Notes: generated from the letters alone by a model not told the origin. Shown: positions 12,326 to 25,198, counted from the first letter of the stretch. The stretch is 64,000 nucleotides of DNA from Cheilinus undulatus (GCF_018320785.1 NC_054879.1:47442198-47506197), one strand, 5' to 3'. Numbers and translations: made by a program.

Positions 12326-12967
12326 CCGCCAAACCCAGACTCGTTCACCAGATTGCAAAATGGAGAAGCGTGATTGGTCACTTCAGAGAAGGCGTCTCCA
12401 CTGCTCTAGAGTCCAGTGGCGGCGTGCTTTACACCACAACATCCCACGCTTTACATTGCACTTGGTGACGTATGGCTTGGATGCAGCTGTTATAATGGAA
12501 ACTTATTCCATGAAGCTCTCTACCACTGTTCTTGAGCTAATCTGAAGGCCACATGAAGTTTGGAGGTCTGTAGCCATTGACTCTGCAGAAAGTTGGCCAC
12601 CTCTGCGCACTATGACCTCAGCATCTGCTGACCCTGATTCATCATTTTACGTGGCCTACCACTTGGTGGCTGAGTTGCTGTCGTTCCCAATGGCTTCCAC
12701 TTTGTTCTAATACCACTGACAGTTGACTGTGGAATATCCAGGAGCCAGGAAATTTCACCACTGGACTTGTTGCACAGGTGGCATCCTATCACAGTACCAC
12801 GCTGGAATTCACTGAGCTCCTGAGAGCGAGCCATTCTTTCACTGATGTTTGTAGAAACAGTCTGCATGCCTAGGTGATGATTTTATACACCTGTGGACAT
12901 GGAAGTGATTGGATCACCTGATTTACATTATTTGGATGGGTGAGTGAATACTTTTGGCAATGTAGTG
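12326..12967 (-). pseudogene. Tc1/mariner-like transposase relic
   Basis: The minus strand at 12610-12867 encodes the N-terminal helix-turn-helix part of a Tc1-type transposase (MARSQELSEFQRGTVIG; QSTVSGIRTKW; then the PSGRPRKM linker). Downstream, in broken frames, are remnants of the middle and C-terminal parts (NFLQSQ; LHVAFRLAQEQW). Stops and shifts interrupt them. The transposon end near 12950-12967 reads ACTTTTGGCAATGTAGTG, matching fish Tc1 termini with TA target sites. The other end is missing near 12326. It is dead as a gene. Confidence 0.8.
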
Positions 12968-13164
12968 TAGCTCATCACTTCTTTCATGTTGCCATCATTT
13001 TCTCATGTTTAAACATGAAAACAGATCAGAGTCTGTCAACAGCTTACATATAATAAATCTCTTCTCTGAATCAGCTGTTAGGTGGGCCAAATGAGAGGAT
13101 TAAAAACTGTATGGAGCAGAATCACTGCGTAAACTGCTCTTGCACTATACTTGATCACTCAGAT

Positions 13165-13345
13165 CAGTGTTACTTAACCCTGCTCAACCCAAGAGCCAAA
13201 TTGTTGAAAATACATTTGCAAGAACCAAAATCTAAGTGGTGAAAAGAGGCAATTAAAATACGTTAAAAGTGAGCAAAAAGCTGCTTTAAATGGGTGAAAA
13301 GTGGCAAAAAGGCGACAAAAGGGCAAAAAAAAAAGTCAAAAAGCA
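13165..13345 (-). mobile_element. hAT-like family B fragment
   Basis: Starts CAGTGTTACTTAACCCTGCT, then GAGCCAAATTG and a short purine-rich array of the complementary GCCA type. The other end is missing. The sequence 13346-13870 that follows shows nothing recognisable. Confidence 0.6.
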
Positions 13346-13874
13346 AGATAGGAACGTGATTTCTATTTTGCCTTTAAAAGTGTCACATTTGGAGATTTTT
13401 ATGTGGAAGATAGAAATACAAATGTAAACAACTGGGCTAAATTAAGCTTTTTTGGTTAACCAGGACATTTTTTTTTTATTTTGGTTAGTTTGAAATCAAA
13501 ATTCAAAATTTTAGTATTGGTAAAACTCTATAGGATATAATATAGTTGATAAACACCTGCTCCTGGCATCTGCCTCATCATCATTCCTGATGTTTGTGAA
13601 AAGGGACGATATCAGCAGACACTAATGTTTGGCCAGTGCATCCTTACCCGTTATAATTACAACCACATCTTTAAAAATCTCACAGCTATAACAGAAAATC
13701 AAATCATTCATTCTGTAATGTCCTGGTCTAGACGAGGAGAAAATCATGCAATTTTACCATACACCGCTAGATGGCACCATTTCCCCACTGGAAACCTGTG
13801 CAGTGAAACTTGACCGACATGAAAGAATCAGAGATTAATTTATGACTAGAAATCCCAGAGATACAGACGGATAG

Positions 13875-14250
13875 TATGATTGCATTTTATTTTAGGCATT
13901 CATTCCCAGCCTAAAATAAAATTCAGTCATGCTATCCCTGCCCATCGTGTAGATTTAGCCCATCTACTGCCTCTACCTGAGAGCTTAGAGAGGGTGCGCT
14001 CTTTTTTCACACCCAGCTGTCCAGGAATGATAGTAGTATTATTAGTTAGCATTTCGTGCTCACATTATACCTACTTTGTGGCCACAATTTAGTATTTTGT
14101 GACCATGAATTACTATTTTTGTCGCCATGAATTAGAATTTTGTGGCCACAATTTAGTATTTCGTGGCCATGAATTAGTATTTCTTGCGCATGTTGTAGCT
14201 ATATTGTGGCCACAATTTAATTTTGTGGACCATGTCATGTCTGGGGCTCC
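13875..14250 (-). mobile_element. Fragment of a GGAGCCCCAG-ended DNA transposon
   Basis: The right end (14228-14250, GACCATGTCATGTCTGGGGC then TCC) is identical to that of the element at 43852-44370. The internal segment around 13880-13960 is the reverse complement of that element's core. Repeated TGTGGCCACAATTTAGTATT-like motifs lie at 14080-14215. A local inverted repeat, TTTTATTTTAGGC / GCCTAAAATAAAA, lies near 13888-13921. The left end is lost. Confidence 0.6.
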
Positions 14251-14316
14251 GTAGACTAGGAATAAGGTGGACAGAAAAATGTGGGTGAAGGGAAGGCTTT
14301 TACTCTGAAGGGGGAA

Positions 14317-14340
14317 CCGGAAGTCATAGTGTTGACGTTT
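14317..14340 (+). promoter_or_regulatory. ERCC1 proximal promoter motifs
   Basis: An ETS-type site CCGGAAGT (14317-14324) and a TGACG half-site (14333-14337) lie about 100 bp before the start codon, with no TATA box. This fits a housekeeping-type promoter. Confidence 0.45.
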
Positions 14341-14424
14341 CGAGCTCTACTAGCGCGAAGCTACAAAAACTCTCACTTGCCAGTGTTGTGTGCCTTCTCT
14401 AAAGCCCTTTGCCATTAAGAAGAC

Positions 14425-17400
14425 ATGAAGAAAAGATTTAACATTAACCTAGACGACACTGCTTTCACCAGAGAAAGAACACCGGTCTGTATTTGACGAC
14501 AATTTACACCAAATCTCTGCTGCAGCTAGGCTTAGCGATGTAGCTAGCTCACTTTTTAGCATCGATCTACATTTCAATACTCTGCCATCCTAGAGATACC
14601 GAGGCAGGATTACTTGCCAAATAATGGGGTTTTCATGCTTCTATGATAACGTTTTTTCTTCTGATTGGGTTTCAGCCAAAGCCGCAGTTTCAGTCTTTAT
14701 TCAAAAGTGGACAAAGCGCTTCATCATCATCATCATCATCAGGAAACCCTGCTCCTGAACCTGCGGATAAGCCCCTGTCATACGCAGACTATATCGTCCA
14801 GAGTAAACGTGATGTCGCTGCTCCATCCAGAGAGCCCAGGGCTGAAGGTGCTGATGCTCCTCTAAAACTAAAGGAGTTGGAGCCAGGAGGCTGTGCTAAG
14901 GTGACAGAAAGCAGACCTGTTAAAGAGACACAGGAGGCTGGGACAGACCAAAAAGAAGGGAACCAGCCCGGGTCAGACCCAGGCCTCAGCACTGGTCCAA
15001 AACCAGTGGGGTCTGGTAGCAGCATCATCGTCAGTCCTCGACAGGTATGCATCATTTAGATCAGGGGTTCTCAACCTTTCCAGCCTGTGACCGCCAAAAT
15101 AAAGGTGCCAGAGACCGGGGACCCCCACTGGACCTGAAGGTGGTTGAACAGCCAGGAACATTCAGGAATAGTCATGTGGAGACAAGGCTGTCCATAAAGG
15201 AGAGCTTTCCGGGGCCCACCCAAACTGGGGGCCAGCAAAGTCATGGTCCATTGTAAAGTTTAGCTGTGGTATTTTATATTTAACCTGAAGAATAACCACT
15301 TTTATCAAAGAAGCAAATTTTGATTCATTTGTGTAGAAAGTAGCCCTAAAAATGTAAATCTTTTTGTTGAAAACAGAATCAAAATACATTGACAATAGCT
15401 AAAATGGGTTAATAATGGCAAAAAATGGTGGGAAAGGTGGTGAAATTAGACTTTAAAAGTAGCAGAAATGGGTTAGCAATGCCAAAACTCAGATAAAAGT
15501 GGCCAAAAAAAAATGGCAAAAATAGGTTAAAGATGCATAAATGGGCATATTAGGTGGTAAACGGGGATTTAAACAAAGCTGAAATGGTGTTAAAGTGGCA
15601 AAAATAGGTGGAAATTTGGTGAAATCGGATGAAAGTTTTTATAAACTGGCAAAAAAGGGTTAGCTGAGGCAGAAATAATCAGAAACTGGCAAGAATAGGC
15701 ATATCAAATTGTGAAATGTGTCTTAAAAAGTGGTAAAAGGGGTTAATAGTGGCAATAATGTGCCAACAGAGCCAACAATAGGCAGAGAGATGCAAGATTT
15801 GGTTTAGAAGTGGCAAAGACAGGCAGAAAAAGTGTTGGAAAGGGTTTAAAATAGACAAAAAAATGAGTTTTAAGTTGCAAAAATGTGTTAAAATTGATCA
15901 AATTGGTGGGAAAAGGTGATGAAAATGGGTTAAAATGTGGCAAAACCGGTGTAAGAGCCAACAGTGTAATTCTAAAAACAATTCCAAAGAAACTCAAATC
16001 AAATTCCCCAAAAAATTCAAATAAATTGATCAAATTTTCATGTAATTACCTAAAAATTTTAAAGCTAATTCCCCCAGAAATTTGAATCAAATTCCCCCAA
16101 ATTTACAAATAAATGTTAAAAACTTCCATAAAAATACGTAAAATTTTCCAAAGAAATTCAAATCAAATTCCCAAAAATTTACAAATAAATTTATCAAATT
16201 TTCGAGAAGATATGTTAAATTTTCATAGCAACCCCCCCCCCCCCCAGGTTAAAATCAAATTACTAAAAATGTCAAAATAAATTTCTCAAATTTCCGCAAA
16301 AATATCTAAAAATTCTAAGCAGAGTTCCCCCCAATATTTAAATCAATCTAACAAAAATGTCATTGTGATTATTTTTTCCTTTATTGCAAATTTGATATGA
16401 ATTGTAATGAATGGATTGATGATTGTATGGAAAAAGACAAAAATATACAAACAAAGGAAAGTAGGAACTTTTGTCAATTATTCTAGAAAATATTGGCACT
16501 TGAGTGTTTGCATTATGTGCAAACATTTTACCTCAAAAAATGTATTAAACGGGTATTTCAAAACATATTTCAGGTAAAGAAATATTGCACCCTCTGCGAT
16601 TTGAAAATTGCAGTAGGTCACATTGCAGTTTAATCTACATTTGGATTTATTGCCCAGCCCTAGTAGGCACTGTGTTTGAATGTGTTTTTACTTTTTCAGA
16701 GGGGAAATCCGATTCTGAAGTTTGTGAGGAGTGTCCCATGGGAGTTTGGAGAAGTGGTACCAGACTACGTTTTAGGCTTGACAACTTGTGCTCTTTTCCT
16801 CAGGTGGGTTTTCTGACCAAAGAGAAGTTGTATGCTCATGCGTGCTGCTACAGATCCTTGAAAAGTCTTGTATGGTCTTAGATTGCAGATTTGATATTTA
16901 AAGCCATTAAAAAGCCTGATTTTTACCAGTGACATGCCTAAAAGTTCTCCATAATTAAGTGAATCCAGTATTGGATGTTCTAAATTTCCTACTGGAAGAC
17001 CTCAGACCCCTCCCTGATTTTGTCCACTGTGATTTAATAAACTCAGTAATGAAACACTAGTCCAGTGCTCTCACATCTAGGCTACCAGTTTGCCCACTTA
17101 TACTTAATTTTTTAAATAACTTTGTCTTTTTGCTCTCTTTTGTTCACATGTTTGTGGTTTTGTAGTCTGAGGTATCATAACCTCAATCCAAACTACATCC
17201 ATGAACGTCTCAAACAGCTTGGGCAGACTTACACACTGCGAGTCTTACTGGTCCAAGTAGATGTGGTAAGTAAACCTGCTGCACAGTTAAACTCTTCTCT
17301 TTTTATGTCCAGCTTGTAAAAAACCTTAAAGGTATGAAAAGATATTCCTAATTTATCAGTTCATGAAAGTTTTATGGGGTTCCCACCAGAAATGCACCAA

Positions 17401-20400
17401 TTGGAATATCTTTGACAAATCTTGTTTCCAATTTTTTTCCTCATCTGACCAGCAGCTAGGGCTGGGCAGTTAATCAACAATTAGATTAAATCTCAGTAGG
17501 GTCTGCCGCAATTTTCCAGTCACAGAAGGGGCAATATTTTTTTGACCTGAAATTTGTGTCAGAATAGCAGTTTTAAACTTTTTTGCAGTAGAGATGTTAT
17601 GCATGACATATCATGCAATCATTCAAGTGCCATTTTTTTTAGAATCGTCTATTATAACTGTTCTTTTATCTTTTAAGGTAATTCATGAGCTTAAATTTCT
17701 GTGTGAGGTGACATAATGGAAAGATTTAAACGGCTGTTTGCCCTCTAGTTTGATGTAATGCTAAAAAATCAAATCAGAAAAATTCAGAAAGCTTCCTGCT
17801 TTTCTCTCTGCAGCTGAATTTTCCGCAAGTCCTGATGGAATCAGGAATTACAGACTCATACCTGTCTGTTTCTGTTTCTCACTGCCTCAGGGAGTAGTAT
17901 TTGTGGTTTCAAATAAATTTGATCATCTTTTATTTCTGTTAATTATCTATTTTTGTCTGTAATATTTCCTGCAAAGAGATAGAGTTCCCACCAGGCCAGA
18001 AGTTGTAATAATATCCTCATACACTGAAGTTCTATCATATAGTTGTTCCTCTATAATCAAATAAAATGATGGGAACTGTTGGGATCAACCATATTTTAAA
18101 ATGCTACACTCAGAGCTCAGATAGGGGATGTTGTGTTAACAAGGATGCGTTCTTTCCACAGTGTTAGATTTCACAAAATTGAAGCCTTTTCAAAGCACTG
18201 TGTCGTTGAGGGACTTCTGTCATGTCAGCTATCCATGCAGAACTTTTAATTTGTCAGTCTCGCCTCAGTGTAATTAGTTTCACTAAGGGGGGTGGGATTG
18301 AAGTCTGAAATGTTCAGCTGGAGGCAGTTGCAGCACTGCCTGTTGGAGAATACAAATCCCAAGCTCAAAAACAGGAAATCTCTTTGTGAAATAAATCCAA
18401 TGATTGTTTTGCTGCTTTGATTGAGCACAGGATTTCTCTCTGACATTGCTTCTGTTTGCAGAAAGATCCTCATCATGCACTGAAGGAGCTGGCTCGCATC
18501 TGCGTCATGGCTGACTGCACGCTCATCCTGGCATGGAGGTAAGACCCCCCCAGATTCCTAAGGGCGCACTGTTACTGAACAATGAGTACCCTGCCTGGGC
18601 GCTTTGGGGCTAAAGTCCAGAACGTTTGACTAGTGTGAGGGCTCTATTCTACGCTTGGGCGGGGCATGCTTACCTGGCCCTGGCACGGAAGGACGAGGTG
18701 GGCCAAAGCACGGCTCGAATGCAAATGGACCTGGACATGGACCTGACATACAGGAGAGGTTTCAGGACAAGAGAAATCATTTTGGAAAATACTGATTTGC
18801 AATATTTACAAATTAAAATATCTCTAATGCACATTTTCTCCCATCTTTTTCCATTAAACCACTGATCATCAACTGAGGCCCCTGGCACATCATTAAACTC
18901 ATAAAAGGAGTGAAAATAGATGTTCTTGGCTTTAAATGTCTGCAGTTGTTAAATCTGTTTTAGTTTGACTTAACATTTGATCATTCTTTATAGAAATGTA
19001 CTTGCCAGCCATTATTAGTAAATATTTTTTTAAAAAGGGTTAAAGTTGGCAGAAATGTTGCAAAAATTGACAGATAAAATGGCGAAAAGAGGTTAGAGCA
19101 GTGATACTCAACGTGTTGCTCTTTTGTCTTAATCTGAAATGTTATTCCCCCAGAAAACCTTAAATTAAGGGAAACTTTAACCTCAGAAATTACCCATAAC
19201 AAGTCATATTAATCGCTTTGTTATACAGTTAGCTTTAATTGTCAACTTTTAAATTTGTATATTTCCATTGCCCTTATTTGCAATTTTTCTCATTTTTAAT
19301 CCATTTTTACTGCTTTCAGCCCACTTTTGTCACTTCTTTTTGCCCCTTTTTGCCCAGTTATTGACTCTTTTATCCTGCTTTTTCAATATTTGCATTTTTT
19401 CCCCGTATTTGCCATTTTTTACCCATTTAACCTGCCTTTTGCCATTAAATGACACTTTTTCCCAAAATTTTGCCACTCTTTGCTGCCATTTGCCAATTTT
19501 AGCGACTTTCTACTCATTTTTGTCATGTTATACCACTCGTTGACCATTTATGCCACCTGTAGCTCATTTTTTTGGTGACTTCTCACCCAACTTATCCCAC
19601 TTTCTGCCCTTTTTTGCCACTTTTTCTCCCCCATTTTTGTCACTTTCCACCCAGTGGTTGGCATTTTATGCTGATTTTGCCCCTTTTCACCCTTTTTTGA
19701 TTTGTCCCCATTTTACCCTCTTTAACTTATTTTTTATTGCCACTTTTACCCATTTTTGCCACTTTTCACCACTTAGATTGTGGCTCTTGCAAAGGTATTT
19801 TTCAACAGTTTGGCTCTTTGGTTGAGCAGGGTTGAGTAACACGGGGTTAGGGAGTGATAAAAATGGGTGTTAAGTGGCAAAATGGGTTACAGTGTGCCAC
19901 AAAGGGATAAAAAATGGCAGGAAAAGTGGTGAAAATAAGTTAAAATACCACAAAAATTGGTAAAAGAGGCAAAAGGGGGGAAAGAAGTATCAAAGATGGG
20001 TTAAAATTAGCAAAAAAGTGCAAAAAGGTAACGAAAAGAGGTTAAAAAGTGGCAAAAACACAAGAAAAGTTGCAAAAATTGATAAGAGTGGCACAAAGGG
20101 GTTAAACATGCAGGAAAAGTGGTTTAAAAGGGGTTAAAGAGTGGCAGAAATTGGGTTACAGTATCAAAAAGGGACATACAATGTCAAAAAGCAGCAAAAA
20201 ATGTGTGAAGGGGGCGAAAAAGGGGAGAACAGTGGAAAAAGGGTCAGAAAATATCAAAAATGGGTGAGAAATGACCAAAAAATGAGTTACAGGTGGCAAA
20301 AATGGTCCAAAAGTGGCAAAAATGTGGCAAAAAATGAGTATAAAGTGACTAAAATGGGGAAAAAAATAGGAAACAAGTGGTATTTAATGGCAAAAAATGG

Positions 20401-23180
20401 ATGAAAAGTGGGGAAAAGGGGCAAAAATCGAAGAAATTGACAAAAAGAAGTGGCAAAAATTAGGAAGCAAGTGGTATTTAATGGTAAACGTTAGCTTAAA
20501 TGGGTGAAAAGTGGCAACAATTGTTTAGAAGTGGCAAAAATTAAGGTGTATTCTTGGCAGAAACTCTGGGGGCCGGACTTTTATTATTTGAAAGTCCGGC
20601 CCCCAGAGTTTCTGCCAAGACTAAATCTGGCCCTTGTGTTAGTCTACTTGATGACCCCTGCATTAAAGGAAAGGAGAAGGTTAATATAATGCAATAAATA
20701 ATTTAAATGAGTTAAATTTAGTGATATTGATGACCAAGAGGAACATCGTTAAAAGGACCAGCTGCAGAGCTCACATCAGGCAGCCGCTGCACGCTCGGTA
20801 AACTCTGTCCTAAAGAGAGAGGCTGACAGAGAGGGCAGGATTTTCCTAGAGAGGTGCAGAGAGACCTGTGCATTTAATTTGATTTTAACAAGTTAGAAAA
20901 AATTTAGCGCTGTGAAATACCTTGTTCTAACATTCATAATGACTAAAAAAGCTAGTTTTGTTTCTGCTAGTTCAGTACCTTTGGATCATGTAATTACCAT
21001 GTAATACATATCAAATTTTTAATGCATTTTTAATGTTAATTTGACAGCCCAGAAGAGGCAGGACGCTACCTGGAAACGTACAAATCATATGAAAAGAAAC
21101 CAGCAGATCTACTGAAGGAGCAGGTTGAAAAGGACTATCTGTCTAAGGTGTGTAAATTCACTCTTCTTGTAAGATTGTGAGGTCTTCTTCTATTTTGAAT
21201 GTGAGAATTTTTCTACTAAGGTGTTTGTCAGAGTCTGCTGTGCTGATTTGAATATCTGGTTTCCAGGTAACAGATTGCCTGACCACTGTGAAGTCTGTAA
21301 ACAAGACTGATGCCATTACCTTGCTGTCCACGTTCTCAGTAAGTAGAACTCGAACAAATGGATCAGGGGTGTCAAACTCAATCACAGCAGGGGCCGAATT
21401 CTGGATTCAGGTCTAACCTGAGGGCCTGAAAGGGTCAGCATTAAGCATAACTGTCATCCTCATTTTCACCAGTAATAAAATATGAAAAACCAGCTCTGAT
21501 GATAAATCATTTGGAAATTCAAAAAAGTAAAAATGATAAGTTTTAAGGCTCAAATCTCAGATAAGAAATTCCAATTTATTAGTTCAAAAGATCAGAACAC
21601 GATATTAGAAATAGAAAAAGAATGTTTTTAAAGAGCAAATATATGAGAAGAAAGTTGAAACCATGAATTTGAGAGGTCAAAATATGAGATGAAATTTGAA
21701 ATTATGTGTTTAAAGTTAAAATATGACTTAAAATTTTAAATTGTGAGTCTGATAGGTTAAAATATGGGATTTAAAAGCCAAAATTAGAAGTTGAAAATGT
21801 CAAAATATGAGCTAGAATTCAAAATAACATTTTAAAAAGTTAGAAATATGACTTACTTTAAAACTGGGAGTCGAAAAGGTCAAAATATGATGGAAAAAGT
21901 AAAAATTATCAGTTCAAAAAGTCAAAATATGAGAAAAAATTTAAAATCATGGATTTAGAAGCCAAAATATGACTTAAAACTTTAAATTGTGAGTCTGATA
22001 GGTCAAAATATGGGATTAAAAAGCCAAAATTAGGAGATGAAAAAGTCAAAGTATGAGCTCGACTTCAAAATAATGATTTAAGAAGTTAAAAATATGACTT
22101 AATTGAAAACTGGTAGTCCAAAAGGTCAAAATATGATATAAAAAGTAAAAGTTATTGATTTAAAATGACAAAATATGAGAAAAAAATTTAAATATGTGTT
22201 TAAAAGTCAAAATATGACTTAAAATTTTAAATTGTGAGTCTGTTAGGTCAAAATATGGGATTAAAAGGCCAAAATTAGGAGATGAAAATGTCAAAATGAT
22301 GACTTAAAAAGTTTAAAATATGAGTTAACTTTAAATTTGGGAGTCTAAAGGGTCAAAATATGATATCAAAAGTAAAAGTTATTAATTTAAATGTCAAAAT
22401 ATGAGAAAAAATTGAAATCATGAGTTAAAAAGGTCAAAATATGTCTTTGGGAATCTTAAAGATAAAAATGTGACATATAAAATCCAAGTTATGAGTTGAA
22501 AATATTAAAGTATGAATTGAAAAGTCAAAATTATAAGTTTGAGTCGTAAACTTGAGATGCAAAAGTGAAAATATGAAATAAAAACACAAGTTAATACCAT
22601 TCCCCACATTCTTTTTTAGATTTTTATGGCTTAAAAAAATATTTTAAACAGTCAAATAGAAATTTACATTGTTATACTGGAGGAAATCTGTAGACCTCAT
22701 ACTGGTGGGCCAGTTAGAATACAAATCTGATATGATCTTGGGGGCCGGATATAATCGTTCCACTGGCCGGATTTGGCCCCCAGGCCTTGAGTTTGACACC
22801 CCTGAATAGATCCTCAGATAGTTTGTGCTTGCATATCTGTGTAAATGCATAGAGACTTCTACAGGCTGCTTGATAGTGCTCTCGAAATGAAAGAATATTA
22901 TGCTTTCATTGTCCTTAGAGGGAATGATGTGGGATGATGAATGTCCTATTTTTGTGTGCAGTCCGTGGACAGAATCATCAGTGCATCTAAAGAAGACCTG
23001 GTTCTCTGTCCAGGCCTTGGGCCACAAAAAGTGAGTTAAAGTGCTGCATATGTGCACTATATGACTATACTGAATAAAACAATTCTTTATCTACCTTTAT
23101 GATATTCTGTTTTCCAGGCCAGGCGGCTCTATGACGTGCTGCACAAGCCCTTCCTTAAATCCAAAACAAAAGACGGCTGA
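14425..23180 (+). CDS. ercc1: DNA excision repair protein ERCC1
   Basis: Partner of XPF (ERCC4) in the structure-specific nuclease that cuts 5' of lesions in nucleotide excision repair and acts in crosslink repair. Exons: 14425-14484, 14676-15044, 16700-16803, 17166-17265, 18462-18538, 21048-21147, 21267-21338, 22962-23030, 23118-23180. Phases join cleanly, giving 337 aa; human is 297. The start [11 protein letters not shown] matches the conserved basic-acidic N-terminal motif. Exon 2 (residues 21-143) is the poorly conserved linker, with a seven-serine run from (TCA)7, and ends SSIIVSPRQ. The central nuclease-like domain starts at residue 144 ([20 protein letters not shown]) and lacks an active site, as in all ERCC1. 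The C-terminal tandem helix-hairpin-helix domain follows ([40 protein letters not shown]) and binds XPF. The introns hold hAT-like elements listed separately; 17266-18461 shows nothing I recognise. Confidence 0.96.
15062..16232 (-). mobile_element. hAT-like family D element, one end plus array
   Basis: Begins CAGGGGTTCTCAACCTTTCC. The first 250 bp match the reverse complement of the right part of the complete copy at 41975-42985. After that come purine-rich AAAATGGCAAAAATGGG-like repeats, degrading towards a poly-C run near 16233. No opposite end was found. It lies in ERCC1 intron 2. Confidence 0.65.
19099..19844 (+). mobile_element. hAT-like family B element, nested
   Basis: Starts CAGTGATACTCAACGTG, ends GGTTGAGTAACACGG, flanked by GGTTAGAG and GGTTAGGG (7/8). 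The interior is a TTTTTGCCACTTTT-type array followed by CTTAGATTGTGGCTCTTGC, the usual right-hand unique part of this family. Confidence 0.8.
20553..20619. repeat. Perfect 29-bp palindrome with 9-nt loop
   Basis: Arms 20553-20581 and 20591-20619 are exact reverse complements (core GAAACTCTGGGGGCCGGAC). It lies near one end of the family C element. The copy at 4097-5017 has only one such arm (near 4142), so the second is a local inverted duplication. Confidence 0.9.
21364..22804 (+). mobile_element. hAT-like family A element
   Basis: Starts CAGGGGTGTCAAACTCAATC and ends GAGTTTGACACCCCTG. The flanks AAATGGATC / GAATAGATC suggest a decayed target duplication. The interior is a long array of GGTCAAAATATGAG-like units. 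It sits in ERCC1 intron 7. Confidence 0.8.
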
Positions 23181-23388
23181 AACTTCACTCCAAGGCGGTG
23201 AAATTTACTAAATAAGGGTGGTCATCATGTTGATGATGAATTTCCAGTCGAAACACTCTTTGCGTACATGTGGCAGTTGAGGATTAGTTGGCTCATTTAA
23301 GACAAGAGCTCCTTCAGAGTGACACCACTGGGTCGTTTATTATATAATTATAATGATTTGTTTATTTTTTAATTTATTTTTGTATTAA

Positions 23389-23394
23389 AATAAA
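23389..23394 (+). terminator. ERCC1 polyadenylation signal
   Basis: AATAAA 209 bp after the stop codon, followed by GT-rich sequence (TGTGACTTG and TGCATGTGTCTTG). Confidence 0.7.
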
Positions 23395-23602
23395 CATTTG
23401 TGACTTGTATTAATGTTGCATGTGTCTTGTATTTTTTAAAGTTATTTCCTATAGAGAAAGCATTTTTTATGAGCTGTCATGTTACAGTACAGGGTTCCTT
23501 ATCTACTGAGTAACAACTCAGTAAACATGCATTTGTATTTCAATAACCAACAGAAAGCTGTAAATATGAAAATATTCACTGAGGTTTAAGAAAATAGTAA
23601 CT

Positions 23603-25198
23603 TTAACCCTCGGATCCTACTATTTCCATTTTGAGGACATTCATCATTTTTTTCATCATTATTCTGAGTTGATAGTCACATTTTTATAGATTGAGGCATA
23701 AAATTTGGCCAAAGTTATTATTTTTCTTCATATTAAAAAACAAAAAAGTGTTGCTCATAGAACTCTACTGACTCCAAATAGCTCCATCCATCCTTGTTTG
23801 TCCAAAATCTGGACAATAGACTCCCATTAAAAACTGTTTTTTGACTGTGTTTATGACACCAAAACAACATACAGCAACCTTTTCTCTGCAGTCACTCGAT
23901 CACCAGGGCTCTAAATTTCACCATTCCACAGTGATCCAGCAGATAGTGCCAGCGCACTATTTTAACCCCTTCAGCAACACACATGCAGGACTTCTTCCAT
24001 GGACTCAGAGTGTTTGAAGCACTATTTCATCCACTAAACATCGTGAGAAATAAATGAAATGATTGGTGCCACTAGATATGGATGTCTGAGAGTGGGCTAC
24101 ATGTGTAGGGAGAAGTTTGTGTGCTCCTACGTGTATGCTTGGGTGCGAGTCTGCGTCTATGTTTACAACCGGACATGCCATAAGTGGAGTGTTCACAGTC
24201 GAAAATGCTACTTCCGGGTTCTGCAGACTGGGACTAAGAAAGGGGGACATTTTGACAATTACAACTTTTCCCTCACTTCATAGCAAGTGGATGGACATGC
24301 ATGAGGATGCACGGGTCCTTTCGATCAATAGGAGAGAATATATCACGTCTCAAATATGCAGTAAATTTATATATGCGCATAATTAGCGTAATCGCGGTCA
24401 CATGTTGGTTGGAGGTGGAAATGCGCATGTTCGTGATTCATATCCTACATATTTCCTCTGATTTTTTATGCCTGTACATAAAATAAACCTTACATGAACA
24501 AATGCATTCGCTAGCATATGATTTGGTAGAGGAGGAGGCTCAAGGAAAGGATGGTGAAACTGGTGTGTTTTTGGCTCCGATAGACTCATCTGTTTAGCAT
24601 GGACGCTATCTCACTGAACCACAGTCATAGGCATCGTGGACAATAACTGGAATAAAAAGGGTTTAACATTGAATTTATTTATTCATTTTTTTAGTGGTCA
24701 GGGTTGAAGTTGTTGAAGAGATTTGAAGCAGTGAAAGTAAAAAAAATTGAAAAAATGATTATTTTATAATAGTTTTCTGTATGTCTGTAATATGGACAAA
24801 CAAGGACAGATGGAGCTAAAGAAAGGAATTTGTCACTGCAAAAACAATTTCAAAATCAATTTTACTGCTCATCAGTGACATGGCCCAGACTGTATTTATT
24901 GAAAAAAAGTTTTTTAAAATCTAGATCATTTTATGTGGGAGATGTTTTTTTTTTTTTTTTTTTTTTTTACCATAAAAAATAACAGTGACATGGTGTACAT
25001 TAATTGGCATAAAAAGGGTGTAACATTGAATTTTTTATTTTTTTAGTGGTCAGGGTTGAAGTTGTTGAAAAGATTTGAAGCAGTGAAAGTAAAAAAAAAA
25101 GTTGAAAAATGATTATTTTATTAACTCTTATCTGCATGTCCGATTTCTGAACATACTGGTCTCAACCATGCTTAAAATGACAAGGGAGCGAGGGTTAA
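23603..25198. mobile_element. TTAA-flanked piggyBac-like non-autonomous element
   Basis: Borders TTAACCCTCGGATCC on the left and GAGCGAGGGTTAA on the right, with TTAA at both edges. The interior includes inverted related segments (TCCTTGTTTGTCC near 23795 against GGACAAACAAGGACA near 24793). It also has two direct copies of about 120 bp (about 24656-24770 and 25008-25125) sharing AGTGGTCAGGGTTGAAGTTG. No transposase reading frame was seen. Most of the ERCC1-PRMT2 intergenic region is this element. Confidence 0.65.

Larger units (their letters stand above)
18860..20660 (-). mobile_element. hAT-like family C element with nested insertion
   Basis: Ends CACTGATCATCAACTG on the left and CTTGATGACCCCTG on the right, the same termini as the copy at 4097-5017 but inverted. 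The flanks are CATTAAAC and CATTAAAG, a 7/8 match to an 8-bp duplication. The interior from 19850 is a purine-rich GCCA-type array. A family B element sits inside at 19099-19844. It lies in ERCC1 intron 5. Confidence 0.78.

Noticed and set aside
24005-24600. Several overlapping 60-90 codon frames between ERCC1 and PRMT2
   Set aside because: They lie in or beside a TTAA-flanked repeat, overlap each other on both strands and match no known protein.
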